A stretch of DNA of 64,000 nt from the NCBI RefSeq assembly GCF_014137975.1, contig NZ_JACGWZ010000001.1, positions 1,426,001-1,490,000 of the forward strand. Direction: 5' to 3'. The notes beneath the pieces are model-generated. The model was not told where the DNA came from, did no database searches, and saw only the letters and a list, made by a program, of their open reading frames with translations. Shown here one piece after another: positions 1 through 7,451 of the stretch; position 1 is the first letter of the stretch; the number at the start of each line of letters is the position of its first letter. This DNA is from Halosaccharopolyspora lacisalsi. Lineage in GTDB: Bacteria; Actinomycetota; Actinomycetes; Mycobacteriales; Pseudonocardiaceae. The position numbers were made by a program, and so were the translations under genes.

Positions 1-1
1 G

Positions 2-1300
2 GTGGGACTCGGATCGGGCGAGTACCTGCTGCACCCGTACATCACCAGCCAAGTCGGTCTCACTTTCCTGTGGGCAGCCGCGATCGGGTTGTGTGTCCAG
101 TACTTCATCAACACCGAAGTCGCGCGCTACACGCTGGCCACCGGCGAGACCGTCCTGACCGGATTCATCCGCCTGTGGCGCGGATGGGCTCCGCTGTTCA
201 TCGCGATGACGGTCATCCCGTTCGCCTGGCCGGCGTGGATGACCAGCTCGGCCGAGATGCTGACCTTTCCGCTGGGAGGCGGGAACGTCACCTGGATCTC
301 AATCGGCGGGCTGCTGATCATCGGGTCGGTGCTGACCTTCTCGCCGGTCGTGTACAAGACCGTCGAGAAGCTCGAAATGCTCAAGATCTTCATGATCCTG
401 CTGTTCGTCGCGTTCGCCGTCGTGGTCCTCATCGGCTGGCAGCCGTGGGCGGAGCTCCCGGCAGCGACTGCACGTGGCATCGGGCGGTTGCCGGCGGAGG
501 TGCCCACGAGCGTGCTCGTGTCCGCACTGGTCTTCTGCGGTGGCGGTGGGGCCATCAACCTCGCGGTCAGCAATTGGGCCCGGGACAAGGGATGGGGCAT
601 GGGAACCCACGCGCCCCGCGTCGTCTCTCCGGTGACCGGGGAGGAAGAGGCTGGCACCGCCACGGGGTACCAGTTCGCCGTGGACAGCACGAGCCTGTCC
701 CGGTGGAAGCGCTGGTGGACCGCGGTGCGGATCGAGCAGTTCGTGAGCTTCTTCCTCGTCACGCTGGTGTCGATCGTCGTGTTCTCACTGCTGGCACACC
801 GCATGATAGGAGTCGGCGGCTACGCCGGGGACTCGGACCTCGGATTCGTCGAGTTGCAGGGGACCGTGCTCGGTGACCGGTACGGCGACTGGATCAAGAT
901 TACCTACTGGACCATCGGCGCCGTCTCGCTGACCTTCGCCAACCTCGTAGTGGTCGACCTGGTCGCACGCATCACCTCGAACATCCTCGCCACCACCTAC
1001 ATGCGCGACAGCAGCATCTGGACCGAGGCCAAGATCTACTCCGCGGCTGTCTGGCTCATGGTGTCCCTGGGGATCGCGATCCTGGCGCTCGGCATCGACC
1101 AACCGTTGTCGCTGATCTCGATTGCGGCGATGCTCAACGGGCTCGTCATGGTCGTCTACTGCGCGCTGATCGTGCGCGTCAATAGCGCGTTGGACCACCA
1201 GATCCGCATCTCCCGGCCGCGCCGGATCGTGCTCGGCCTCGCCGGCCTCGCCTATGCGCTCTTCACCGTTTACAGCATCATTACTTGGGGACAGTCATGA
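2..1300 (+). CDS. Nramp-related divalent metal/solute carrier (5' partial)
   Basis: Multispanning membrane carrier of the Nramp-related family. Classical members couple Mn2+/Fe2+ uptake to protons, but this branch is little studied. About ten hydrophobic segments are visible. The first carries GLGSGEYLLHP, followed by NTEVARYTLATGE, which is typical of this non-canonical branch rather than of MntH. The frame is open to the window edge, so the N-terminus is missing and the GTG at position 2 is probably internal. The stop overlaps the next start (ATGA), so it is co-transcribed with two small-molecule enzymes and may import their substrate rather than a metal. Confidence 0.7.
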   Translation: MGLGSGEYLLHPYITSQVGLTFLWAAAIGLCVQYFINTEVARYTLATGETVLTGFIRLWRGWAPLFIAMTVIPFAWPAWMTSSAEMLTFPLGGGNVTWISIGGLLIIGSVLTFSPVVYKTVEKLEMLKIFMILLFVAFAVVVLIGWQPWAELPAATARGIGRLPAEVPTSVLVSALVFCGGGGAINLAVSNWARDKGWGMGTHAPRVVSPVTGEEEAGTATGYQFAVDSTSLSRWKRWWTAVRIEQFVSFFLVTLVSIVVFSLLAHRMIGVGGYAGDSDLGFVELQGTVLGDRYGDWIKITYWTIGAVSLTFANLVVVDLVARITSNILATTYMRDSSIWTEAKIYSAAVWLMVSLGIAILALGIDQPLSLISIAAMLNGLVMVVYCALIVRVNSALDHQIRISRPRRIVLGLAGLAYALFTVYSIITWGQS

Positions 1301-2172
1301 ATCTTCCGCAATCCTTCCCGGTCACCGTCGTCGGATACGGCGCGATGGGCAGGCCGATGGCTCGTCGTCTGGCCGAACGCGGATGCGACGTCGTCGCAGT
1401 CGATCCGAGCTCCCGCGCCCGTGTGCAGGCCGCCGACGACGGCGTGCGCGCCGTTGACGACATCGCCTCAGCATTGCGAAGCGCTGCCGTGCTCGTGCTG
1501 GTGGCCACCGGGTCGCAGCTGCTCGAGACCGCCAAATCCGCCGCGGTGCACCGGCGCGTCGACGGCGAGACCTGGGTGGTCTGCTCGACAGTCGGGCGCC
1601 AAGCGACGGCCGAAGCCGCCGAGCTCCTCGCCGGCGCGGGCGCTGACGTGGTCGACGCTCCGGTCACCGGGGGCGTTTCCGGTGCCGAGCGCGGAGAACT
1701 CCGCTTCCTGGCCGCCGGTGAACCTACGTCGATCGCCGCGCTCAACGGTCTGTTCTCGGCTCTCGGCGTGGTGACGGCGATCGGGGAGCGGCCCGGCGAC
1801 GGCCAGGCGACCAAGCTCGTCAACCAGCTGTGCAGCTCGGTCCACCTCGCGGCCGCGGCCGAGGCGATCGCTTTCGCCGTACAGCTCGGGCTCGACCCGG
1901 TGCGCACGGTCGACGCGATCCGCGGAGGTTCTGGAGCCTCCTGGTTCCTCGACGAACGCGGACCGCGGATGGCCGAGCTCGACACCGTGTCCGACGTTCT
2001 CACGCGGCTGGCGATTCTGACCAAGGACAACGGCCTGTCCGAGGCGGAGGCCGATGCGTGCGGTGCGGACGTCCCGCTGCTCAAGGCGGCCAAGCAGCAG
2101 TACGCGCGGGCGGCCGAACTCGGCCTGCTGGAAGCTGATGACAGTCAGCTCATCCGTGCTTACCTCGACTGA
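1297..2172 (+). CDS. NAD-binding 3-hydroxyisobutyrate dehydrogenase-family enzyme
   Basis: Beta-hydroxyacid dehydrogenase of 291 aa, the usual family length. The N-terminal Rossmann motif GYGAMG lies at residues 13-18, the substrate loop DAPVTGG near residue 120, and the catalytic-lysine helix GDGQATKLVNQL near 170. The ATG at 1297 is chosen because it overlaps the upstream stop as ATGA and has GGGGA six bases before it; a TTG twelve bases upstream is less likely. It probably oxidises a hydroxyacid in the same pathway as the enolase-superfamily gene that follows. The exact substrate cannot be read from the sequence. Confidence 0.85.
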   Translation: MNLPQSFPVTVVGYGAMGRPMARRLAERGCDVVAVDPSSRARVQAADDGVRAVDDIASALRSAAVLVLVATGSQLLETAKSAAVHRRVDGETWVVCSTVGRQATAEAAELLAGAGADVVDAPVTGGVSGAERGELRFLAAGEPTSIAALNGLFSALGVVTAIGERPGDGQATKLVNQLCSSVHLAAAAEAIAFAVQLGLDPVRTVDAIRGGSGASWFLDERGPRMAELDTVSDVLTRLAILTKDNGLSEAEADACGADVPLLKAAKQQYARAAELGLLEADDSQLIRAYLD

Positions 2173-2262
2173 CCTCCGCAGCGCGCGAGTCGGCAACGGC
2201 GACGGCCGCGCGGCAGGAACGAGCAGCCGGCCCCTGCGGGCATTCACTCGGACAGGACACCC

Positions 2263-3366
2263 ATGAAGATCATTGATGTGCGGACCATCCCGTTCGCGAT
2301 TCCATACCGCAAGCCGTTGCACTTCGCCAGCGGCCACATCGACGTCGCCGACAACGTGCTCGTCGAGGTCGTCACCGAGGACGGCATCACCGGCGTCGCT
2401 GAAGCCCCTCCGCGCCCCTACACCTACGGCGAGACCCAGGTGTCCATCGTTCACGTGATCAACGCGGTGTTCGGCCCGGCCGTCACCGGAGTCTCTTTGC
2501 TGGCGCGGGAACAGGTGCGGGAGCGCTTGTCCCGCACGGTCGGCAATCCCACCGCGAAGGCGGCCATCGACATGGCCATGTGGGACGCCTGGGGGAAGAT
2601 GATCGGTGCTCCGGTGCACGAGATGCTCGGCGGCTACACCGACCGCCTGCAGGTCAGTCACATGCTCGGCTTCGCCGAGCCCGCTGCCATGGCGGAGGAA
2701 GCACTGCGCATGCGGGACGAGTTCGGGATCACCTCGTTCAAGATCAAGGTGGGGCGGCGTCCGATCGGGCTCGACCTGGCCGTGTGCCGGGCGATCCACG
2801 ATGCGATCGGCCGGGAGGCCGAGCTCTACCTGGACGGCAACCGCGGCTGGACCGCCGCCGAGGCGGCGCGGGTGATGCGCGAGCTGGCCGACCTGAATCT
2901 GTCCAGAGTGGAGGAGCTCTGCCCTGCTGACGACGTACTGGCGCGCCACTGGCTCGTCAAGCAGTGCCCGATCCCGTTCGTGGCCGACGAAAGCGCGCCC
3001 ACCCCGGCTGACGCCACCCGCGAACTGCTCGCCGGTGCGGCCAACGCGCTCAGCATCAAGACCGCGCGCACCGGCTTCTCGGGCTCGCTGCGCGTGGCGC
3101 ACCTCGCCGAAGGACTGGGCGTGCCGACCGTCATCGGCAATCAGATCGACGGCCAGATCGGCAGCGCCTGCTCGTTGGCATTCGGTGTTTCGCAACGCTC
3201 CACCGCGCGTGAAGCAGCGGAGCTGTCGAACTACCTCGATATGAGCGATGACCTGCTCACCGAGCCCCTCCGCATCACCGCCGGCTCCATGCGGGTGCGC
3301 CCGGGCCCCGGCCTCGGCATCGAGGTCGATCAGGACAAGCTCGACCACTACCGGACCGACCGTTGA
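2263..3366 (+). CDS. Mandelate racemase/muconate lactonizing-type enolase-superfamily enzyme
   Basis: Enolase-superfamily enzyme of 367 aa that would abstract a proton alpha to a carboxylate. The catalytic framework of the muconate-lactonizing subgroup is complete: KIK at 160-162, metal ligands in DGN (191-193), E217/E218 and D242 (ADES), and K266 in SIKTAR. An AGGA sequence precedes the ATG. The 90-bp gap to the previous gene suggests one operon with it. Cycloisomerase, dipeptide epimerase and acid-sugar dehydratase roles are all possible. The second catalytic lysine (K266) argues against acid-sugar dehydratases that use a His-Asp dyad. Confidence 0.85.
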   Translation: MKIIDVRTIPFAIPYRKPLHFASGHIDVADNVLVEVVTEDGITGVAEAPPRPYTYGETQVSIVHVINAVFGPAVTGVSLLAREQVRERLSRTVGNPTAKAAIDMAMWDAWGKMIGAPVHEMLGGYTDRLQVSHMLGFAEPAAMAEEALRMRDEFGITSFKIKVGRRPIGLDLAVCRAIHDAIGREAELYLDGNRGWTAAEAARVMRELADLNLSRVEELCPADDVLARHWLVKQCPIPFVADESAPTPADATRELLAGAANALSIKTARTGFSGSLRVAHLAEGLGVPTVIGNQIDGQIGSACSLAFGVSQRSTAREAAELSNYLDMSDDLLTEPLRITAGSMRVRPGPGLGIEVDQDKLDHYRTDR

Positions 3367-3464
3367 TCCTCACCCGGTTGCGTGCACACGTCCGAGGGGC
3401 ACCGTGGTAGCGACCGCCGCCTTCCTCGCCCGCGCACGCGTGTTTTCACGGCACGCGGTATCAT

Positions 3465-3770
3465 CCGGATCATTAGCCTGATCACGGACAACGAACTTTG
3501 CTACACCAGTTTCCGCTTCGCCCGTGCCATCGGGGCCAGCCACCACCAACCATCCGAGCGTTCATCTCACGCCACGACGGGAAAGTCGAGCGCTACCAAC
3601 GGCTGTTGGCCATTGAGCTCTGCTATGCCCACGCTTGGCACTTCGAGTCCCACCGACGCGACGCGTTGTCTCGCTGACTAATCCGTCTCAACTACCACCG
3701 CCCACGCACTGCGACCGGAGAGGCACCACCCGCGCCCCGTCTCCACACAGGCGTCGTCAGCTTCATGATC
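3465..3770 (+). pseudogene. IS481-family transposase relic (C-terminal part)
   Basis: Broken pieces of an IS481 DDE transposase are readable in more than one frame. TDNELCY matches the second catalytic Asp block and HDGKVERYQRLLAIELCYA matches the catalytic Glu block. LIRLNYHRPRTATGEAPP is the usual C-terminus. A frameshift lies near 3555 and an in-frame stop near 3677. It is not a copy of the intact IS481 gene at 33.3 kb, since the two differ throughout. No ends or target duplications were identified. Confidence 0.7.
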
Positions 3771-3829
3771 GGGTATGTCGACATGCCGCCGACCGCTGAG
3801 CATGCGTAAAGATCGCATGCATGGAAGAG

Positions 3830-3846
3830 TGCTAAGCAGGGTAGTA
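3830..3846. promoter_or_regulatory. Candidate BlaI-type operator before the nuo-like operon
   Basis: TGCTA, a 7-bp spacer, then TAGTA: one mismatch from the arms TACTA-N7-TAGTA found at four places between 16.4 and 21.3 kb. It lies about 100 bp before nuoA. TAGTAG could double as a -10 element. The link to a BlaI regulator is an inference. Confidence 0.4.
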
Positions 3847-3942
3847 GAAGACGGTGAGTGGATCATCGTGCTTGGAGGTCGGCGTGAACGAGGTGTTCGT
3901 GTCGGTGCCTGAAAGGGTGCTCCCTCGCGCGGAGATGAGGGT

Positions 3943-4311
3943 GTGAGGGGGCCCACTGTGGTGAGTGGATTCGGTGCGGCGCTGGTCCTGCTGGGAGTGG
4001 CGCTCGTGCTGGTCGGTGCTGGTTACGGGGTGGCGCGGTTGGTGGCTGTCGCTTCCCCCGCCGGTCCCGTCGGTCCGTTCCTGTCCGGGCACGAGCCGGC
4101 TGAGCACGCGGTCTCCCGGTTCCACGTGCGCTGGTACGCGCTGACGCTGATCTACCTGGCCTTCGAGATGGAGATGCTGTTCATGTACCCGTGGACGCTG
4201 GTCGTCTCCTCGAAAGGCGCGAGCGCGGTGATCGAGATGTTCGTGTTCCTGGCGATCCTGCTGGCCGGTGTGGTCTACGCGTGGCGGGAGGGAGCGCTGC
4301 GATGGAGCTGA
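3943..4311 (+). CDS. nuoA: NADH-quinone oxidoreductase subunit A-like (NuoA)
   Basis: Small three-helix subunit of a complex-I-like membrane arm, 122 aa from this GTG. The family signature is clear: HEPAEHAVSRFHVRWY corresponds to the CGFEP-RF-vrFY region and FEMEMLFMYPW to the FDxExxFLYPW helix. The family's conserved Cys of that loop is absent. GTG codons at 3958 and 3961 are also possible starts, with GAGGGG eight bases before 3958. It is the first gene of the 3.9-12.2 kb operon and overlaps the next gene by ten bases. Confidence 0.85.
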   Translation: MRGPTVVSGFGAALVLLGVALVLVGAGYGVARLVAVASPAGPVGPFLSGHEPAEHAVSRFHVRWYALTLIYLAFEMEMLFMYPWTLVVSSKGASAVIEMFVFLAILLAGVVYAWREGALRWS

Positions 4312-5645
4312 CACGCGCTTTGCTGCGGTTCGCCGCCGGTAGGCCGCACGTCCTGCTCCTGGAGGTCCCCGGCGGCACCGCGACCCGGTTGGCCGCGGAG
4401 GTCGAACTGCGGCGTCGTGGCTGGCCGGCCGCGGTGAGTCCCGCTGAGGCCGACATGGTGCTCCTCGCCGGAGCTGGCGGTGCGCGATTGACGCCCATGA
4501 TGGGCCTCTTGTGGCGCCAGGTGCCCAAGCCACGGGTCTTCGCGCACCTGGACGACGCTGCGACTGTCCCGCAGATGTTCGACGAGGCTCGCCGCAGGTT
4601 GGCGACCGGCGGCGAGACGTGGGAGGTATTCGCCGGTGAGGAGCAGGACGGCGACGAGTTCCGCGAGGGTCATCACGGTGACGAACATGGCGGCGATTCC
4701 GACCACGGTGACGGGGACCACGAGGACACGAGTGCCGGCGGTGGCGACCACGGGAGTGGCCACGAGGGTGGGGGCGAGCAGAGCGGCGGTGATGACCACG
4801 GTGGTGGGCATGATCACGGTGGCGGACACGGGCACGACCACGGTGGCATGGAGATGCCCGGGGGGTTGTCGATGGCGGGTCGCGGACCGGACCGCGATGG
4901 TCTTCAGCTCGATCAACTGCATGTTCCGCTCGGCCCGCTGTTGCCGGACTGGCCCGCCGGGCTGGTCGTGTACACGACGTTGCAGGGCGATGTCGTCCAG
5001 CAGGCCGAGGTGGACGTTCTCCGCGCGGAGAGCGTCCACGAGGGTTTCTGGGATGAGCCCTGGCGTCGTGTCGGGTCCGGGCAGGAGGTGGCCCGTGGTG
5101 AGGGGGCTCGGCGCCGCGTTGCCGGGTACTTGGACAGCCTCGCCGGGTTCTTGCGTGTGGCCGGCTGGCCCGATCCCGCTGTCGGCGCCGCGAGGTCGCG
5201 TGACGAGCTGCTCGCCGGGGCGCGCGCCGAGCAGGTGACACCCCGTTTGCGGCGGCTGGTCCGGAGACTGCGCCGGGCGCGGACGTTGCGGTGGCTCACA
5301 GACGGGCTCGGTGTCCTGTCATCGGCCAGGGCCGAGTCCGCCGGGTTCGAAACCGTGCTCCGGGCGAGTCGCGGTGACGGGGACGTCACCGCGCGCTGGC
5401 AGACGTGGTTGACCGAGATCGAACGGATCCTGCCCCAGGTCGACGACACCACCGCACTGCCGGCCGAGAACGCGCTGCTGCGGGGAGAGTCCAGTGAGGA
5501 TCCGCGCTCGCTTCCCGCGCTGGCCGTGCTCCCCGAACTGCTGGAGGGCGCCGAGCTCGCCGCCGCGCGGCTGATCGTGGCCAGTCTCGCCCCCGACGTC
5601 ACGGCGCTGGGAGGCCGAGCAGCCACGGAGGTGGTCGGTGACTGA
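4302..5645 (+). CDS. Degenerate NuoB/NuoD-like protein with His/Asp/Gly-rich insert
   Basis: A 447-aa soluble protein in the position where nuoB, C and D stand in normal operons. Residues 1-110 resemble a NuoB fold (ADMVLLAGAGG, then WRQVPKPRVFAHLDD) but contain no cysteine, so cluster N2 cannot be bound. Residues 121-185 are a low-complexity stretch of His, Asp, Glu and Gly with about twenty histidines, a likely divalent-metal site. From about residue 201, LQLDQLHVPLGPLLPDWPAGL recalls the start of NuoD, though its quinone-site residues are not evident. The ATG at 4302 overlaps nuoA and the stop overlaps nuoH. The homology calls are from reading motifs and need a profile search. Confidence 0.6.
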   Translation: MELTRALLRFAAGRPHVLLLEVPGGTATRLAAEVELRRRGWPAAVSPAEADMVLLAGAGGARLTPMMGLLWRQVPKPRVFAHLDDAATVPQMFDEARRRLATGGETWEVFAGEEQDGDEFREGHHGDEHGGDSDHGDGDHEDTSAGGGDHGSGHEGGGEQSGGDDHGGGHDHGGGHGHDHGGMEMPGGLSMAGRGPDRDGLQLDQLHVPLGPLLPDWPAGLVVYTTLQGDVVQQAEVDVLRAESVHEGFWDEPWRRVGSGQEVARGEGARRRVAGYLDSLAGFLRVAGWPDPAVGAARSRDELLAGARAEQVTPRLRRLVRRLRRARTLRWLTDGLGVLSSARAESAGFETVLRASRGDGDVTARWQTWLTEIERILPQVDDTTALPAENALLRGESSEDPRSLPALAVLPELLEGAELAAARLIVASLAPDVTALGGRAATEVVGD

Positions 5646-6567
5646 GGTTCCACTGTGGTCCCTGGCGGTGTTGCCCGCGGTGCTGGGGGCGGCCACGATC
5701 GTCGCGATCGCTTTCGACGTCGCGCTGTCCGCCCGAGCCGGTGGTCGTGCGGCGTCGTTGACGGAAGTAGTGGTGGTCCCGCTTCGCGAGGCGGTGCGGC
5801 TGCTGGTGGGGCAGCGGCGCGTGACCACGGCCGCCGATCGCGTGCTGTGGCGGACCGGTGTGGTGACCGTTCCGGTGATCGCGCTGCTGGCCGCGCTGGT
5901 GCTGCCGCTGGGCGGGGTGGCCGTGGCCGACCTCGGTGTCGGTGTCGTGTGGTTCAACGCGATGGAGATCCTGGCGTGGGCGGCGGTGTGGATGGCCGGG
6001 TGGGGCCCGAACTCGGTGTTGTCCCTCGTCGGCGGTTACCGGTTCGTCGCACAGGGTCTGGCCTACGAGTTGCCGCACATGTTCGCGCTGATCAGCGCTG
6101 CCACGGCGGCGGGCACGCTCCGGGTCGGCGGCATCGTCGAGGCCCAGTCCGGGGTGTGGTTCGTGGTGTGGATGCCGGTGGCGTTCGTGGTTTATCTGCT
6201 CAGTGCCGTGGCGATGGCTTTCCGGGGGCCGTTCGACGCGCCGACCGGGCGTGACCTGGCCGGTGGTGCGGTCGAGGAACTGTCCGGGGTGGATCGGCTG
6301 GTGTTCCAGGGTGGGCGGTGGTTGCTGCTGGTGGTCGCGGTCGCGATGTCGGTGCCGCTGTTTCTCGGCGGCGGTCACGGTCCACTGCTGCCGCCGTGGT
6401 TGTGGACGGTGCTCAAGACCGCAGCGGTGTTGGCGGCGGTGCTGTGGCTACGTCGCAAGTTTCCGACGGTGCGCATGGATCGGTTCGCCGAGATCGCCTG
6501 GGTGGTGCTGATTCCTCTGACGATCCTGCAGGCCCTGGCCGTGGGCGTTCTGGTGCTGACGTGGTGA
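5638..6567 (+). CDS. nuoH: NADH-quinone oxidoreductase subunit H-like (NuoH)
   Basis: Membrane subunit that normally forms the quinone tunnel and joins the peripheral and membrane arms; 309 aa with about eight helices, slightly short. GWGPNSVLSLVGGYRFVAQ and AYELPHMFAL match the conserved loop and the YE-containing helix. The normally acidic loop reads RGPFDAPTGRDLAGGAVEE. It lacks the EAExE acidic series that follows RxPFD in canonical NuoH, a striking loss for energy coupling. The GTG start overlaps the preceding stop by eight bases. Confidence 0.85.
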   Translation: MTEVPLWSLAVLPAVLGAATIVAIAFDVALSARAGGRAASLTEVVVVPLREAVRLLVGQRRVTTAADRVLWRTGVVTVPVIALLAALVLPLGGVAVADLGVGVVWFNAMEILAWAAVWMAGWGPNSVLSLVGGYRFVAQGLAYELPHMFALISAATAAGTLRVGGIVEAQSGVWFVVWMPVAFVVYLLSAVAMAFRGPFDAPTGRDLAGGAVEELSGVDRLVFQGGRWLLLVVAVAMSVPLFLGGGHGPLLPPWLWTVLKTAAVLAAVLWLRRKFPTVRMDRFAEIAWVVLIPLTILQALAVGVLVLTW

Positions 6568-6580
6568 GGAGGTGGATCGC

Positions 6581-7144
6581 GTGCTGAGCGCGGTACCGGC
6601 GTGGGTCTTCGGCGCGCTCGCGTTGGTGTCGGGCGCGCTGGTGTTCCGGCTGGACTCAATGGCGAAGGTGACCTTCGCGCTGCTGGCGTCGTTCCTGTTC
6701 GTCGCGGGTGAGGTGCTGCTGCTCGGTCTGGGCTATCTCGGTGTCGTGCTCGTGCTGATGATGGTCATGGAGATGGTGATCATGGTGGTGTTCATGATCA
6801 TGTACATGATGAACCCGGCCGGGCTCATGCCCATGGCGATGTTTCACAACACGCGCGGCTCGGCGGCGATCGCCGGTGGCATCTTCATCGCCCTGACCGT
6901 CGGAATCTTCCTGGTCGACTGGCCCGCGCGGGCCGGACGTCCACCGGCCGACTCCACGCTGGCCCTCGGCGAGTCGTTGATGGGTGGCCAGATGCTGACG
7001 ATGATGACGCTGGGGCTTGCGCTGTTCGCGACCATCGTGGCCTCCGTGGTGCTGGCCACGCATCGGGGCCGTTATGACCGGTTCGGCGACGATCTACGCG
7101 CGGATCACCCCGACGATCCGATTCCCGGCGGGGTGGGCCGATGA
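6581..7144 (+). CDS. nuoJ: NADH-quinone oxidoreductase subunit J-like (NuoJ)
   Basis: Five-helix membrane subunit of about 187 aa. The GTG at 6581 is chosen because GAGGAGG lies eight bases before it; a GTG at 6572 falls inside that ribosome site. The third helix is extremely Met-rich (VLMMVMEMVIMVVFMIMYMM), where canonical NuoJ has the VGAIxVLFLFVVMML helix with its pi-bulge. The stop overlaps nuoK as ATGA. It belongs to the proton-pumping membrane arm. Confidence 0.8.
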   Translation: MLSAVPAWVFGALALVSGALVFRLDSMAKVTFALLASFLFVAGEVLLLGLGYLGVVLVLMMVMEMVIMVVFMIMYMMNPAGLMPMAMFHNTRGSAAIAGGIFIALTVGIFLVDWPARAGRPPADSTLALGESLMGGQMLTMMTLGLALFATIVASVVLATHRGRYDRFGDDLRADHPDDPIPGGVGR

Positions 7145-7446
7145 GTCTCGAACTGTTCCTCGTGATCGGTGCCGGGCTGCTCGCCATCGGACTGTTCGGC
7201 GCGCTGACCCAGCAGTCGGTCGTGATGCTGATGATGGGCCTGGAGCTGATGCTCAACGGGGTCATCGTGGCCGCCGCCGCGTTCTGGTACTACGTCGCTC
7301 CGGGGACCGCTGACGGTCAGGTGCTCATCGTCGTCGTGATCACGGCGATGGCGGTGGAGATGGCGATGGGCTTCGCGGTGGTCACGGCGATCTTCCGGGC
7401 GCGGGACGTGGACATGACCGACATGGCCGCCGACCTCAAGGAGTAG
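7141..7446 (+). CDS. nuoK: NADH-quinone oxidoreductase subunit K-like (NuoK)
   Basis: Three-helix subunit of 101 aa, the exact usual length. MGLELMLNGVIVAAAAFWYY holds the conserved helix-2 Glu, and VVVITAMAVEMAMGFAVVTAIF holds the helix-3 Glu, so both carboxylates of the proton path are kept. It starts within the stop of nuoJ (ATGA), and nuoL follows after five bases. Confidence 0.92.
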   Translation: MSLELFLVIGAGLLAIGLFGALTQQSVVMLMMGLELMLNGVIVAAAAFWYYVAPGTADGQVLIVVVITAMAVEMAMGFAVVTAIFRARDVDMTDMAADLKE

Positions 7447-7451
7447 CAGCG

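Noticed and set aside
1468-3348. Long open frame on the minus strand opposite the dehydrogenase and enolase-type genes
   Set aside because: Repeated His/Arg/Gly/Asp composition and no domain; an antisense shadow of high-GC coding DNA. Similar long shadows at 3832-5241, 7602-9545 and 9564-10637 (all minus) were dropped for the same reason.
4650-4860. Low-complexity GGTCACCACGGT-like repeats suggesting a minisatellite
   Set aside because: Codon phase is kept and it encodes the His/Asp/Gly insert of the NuoB/D-like protein.
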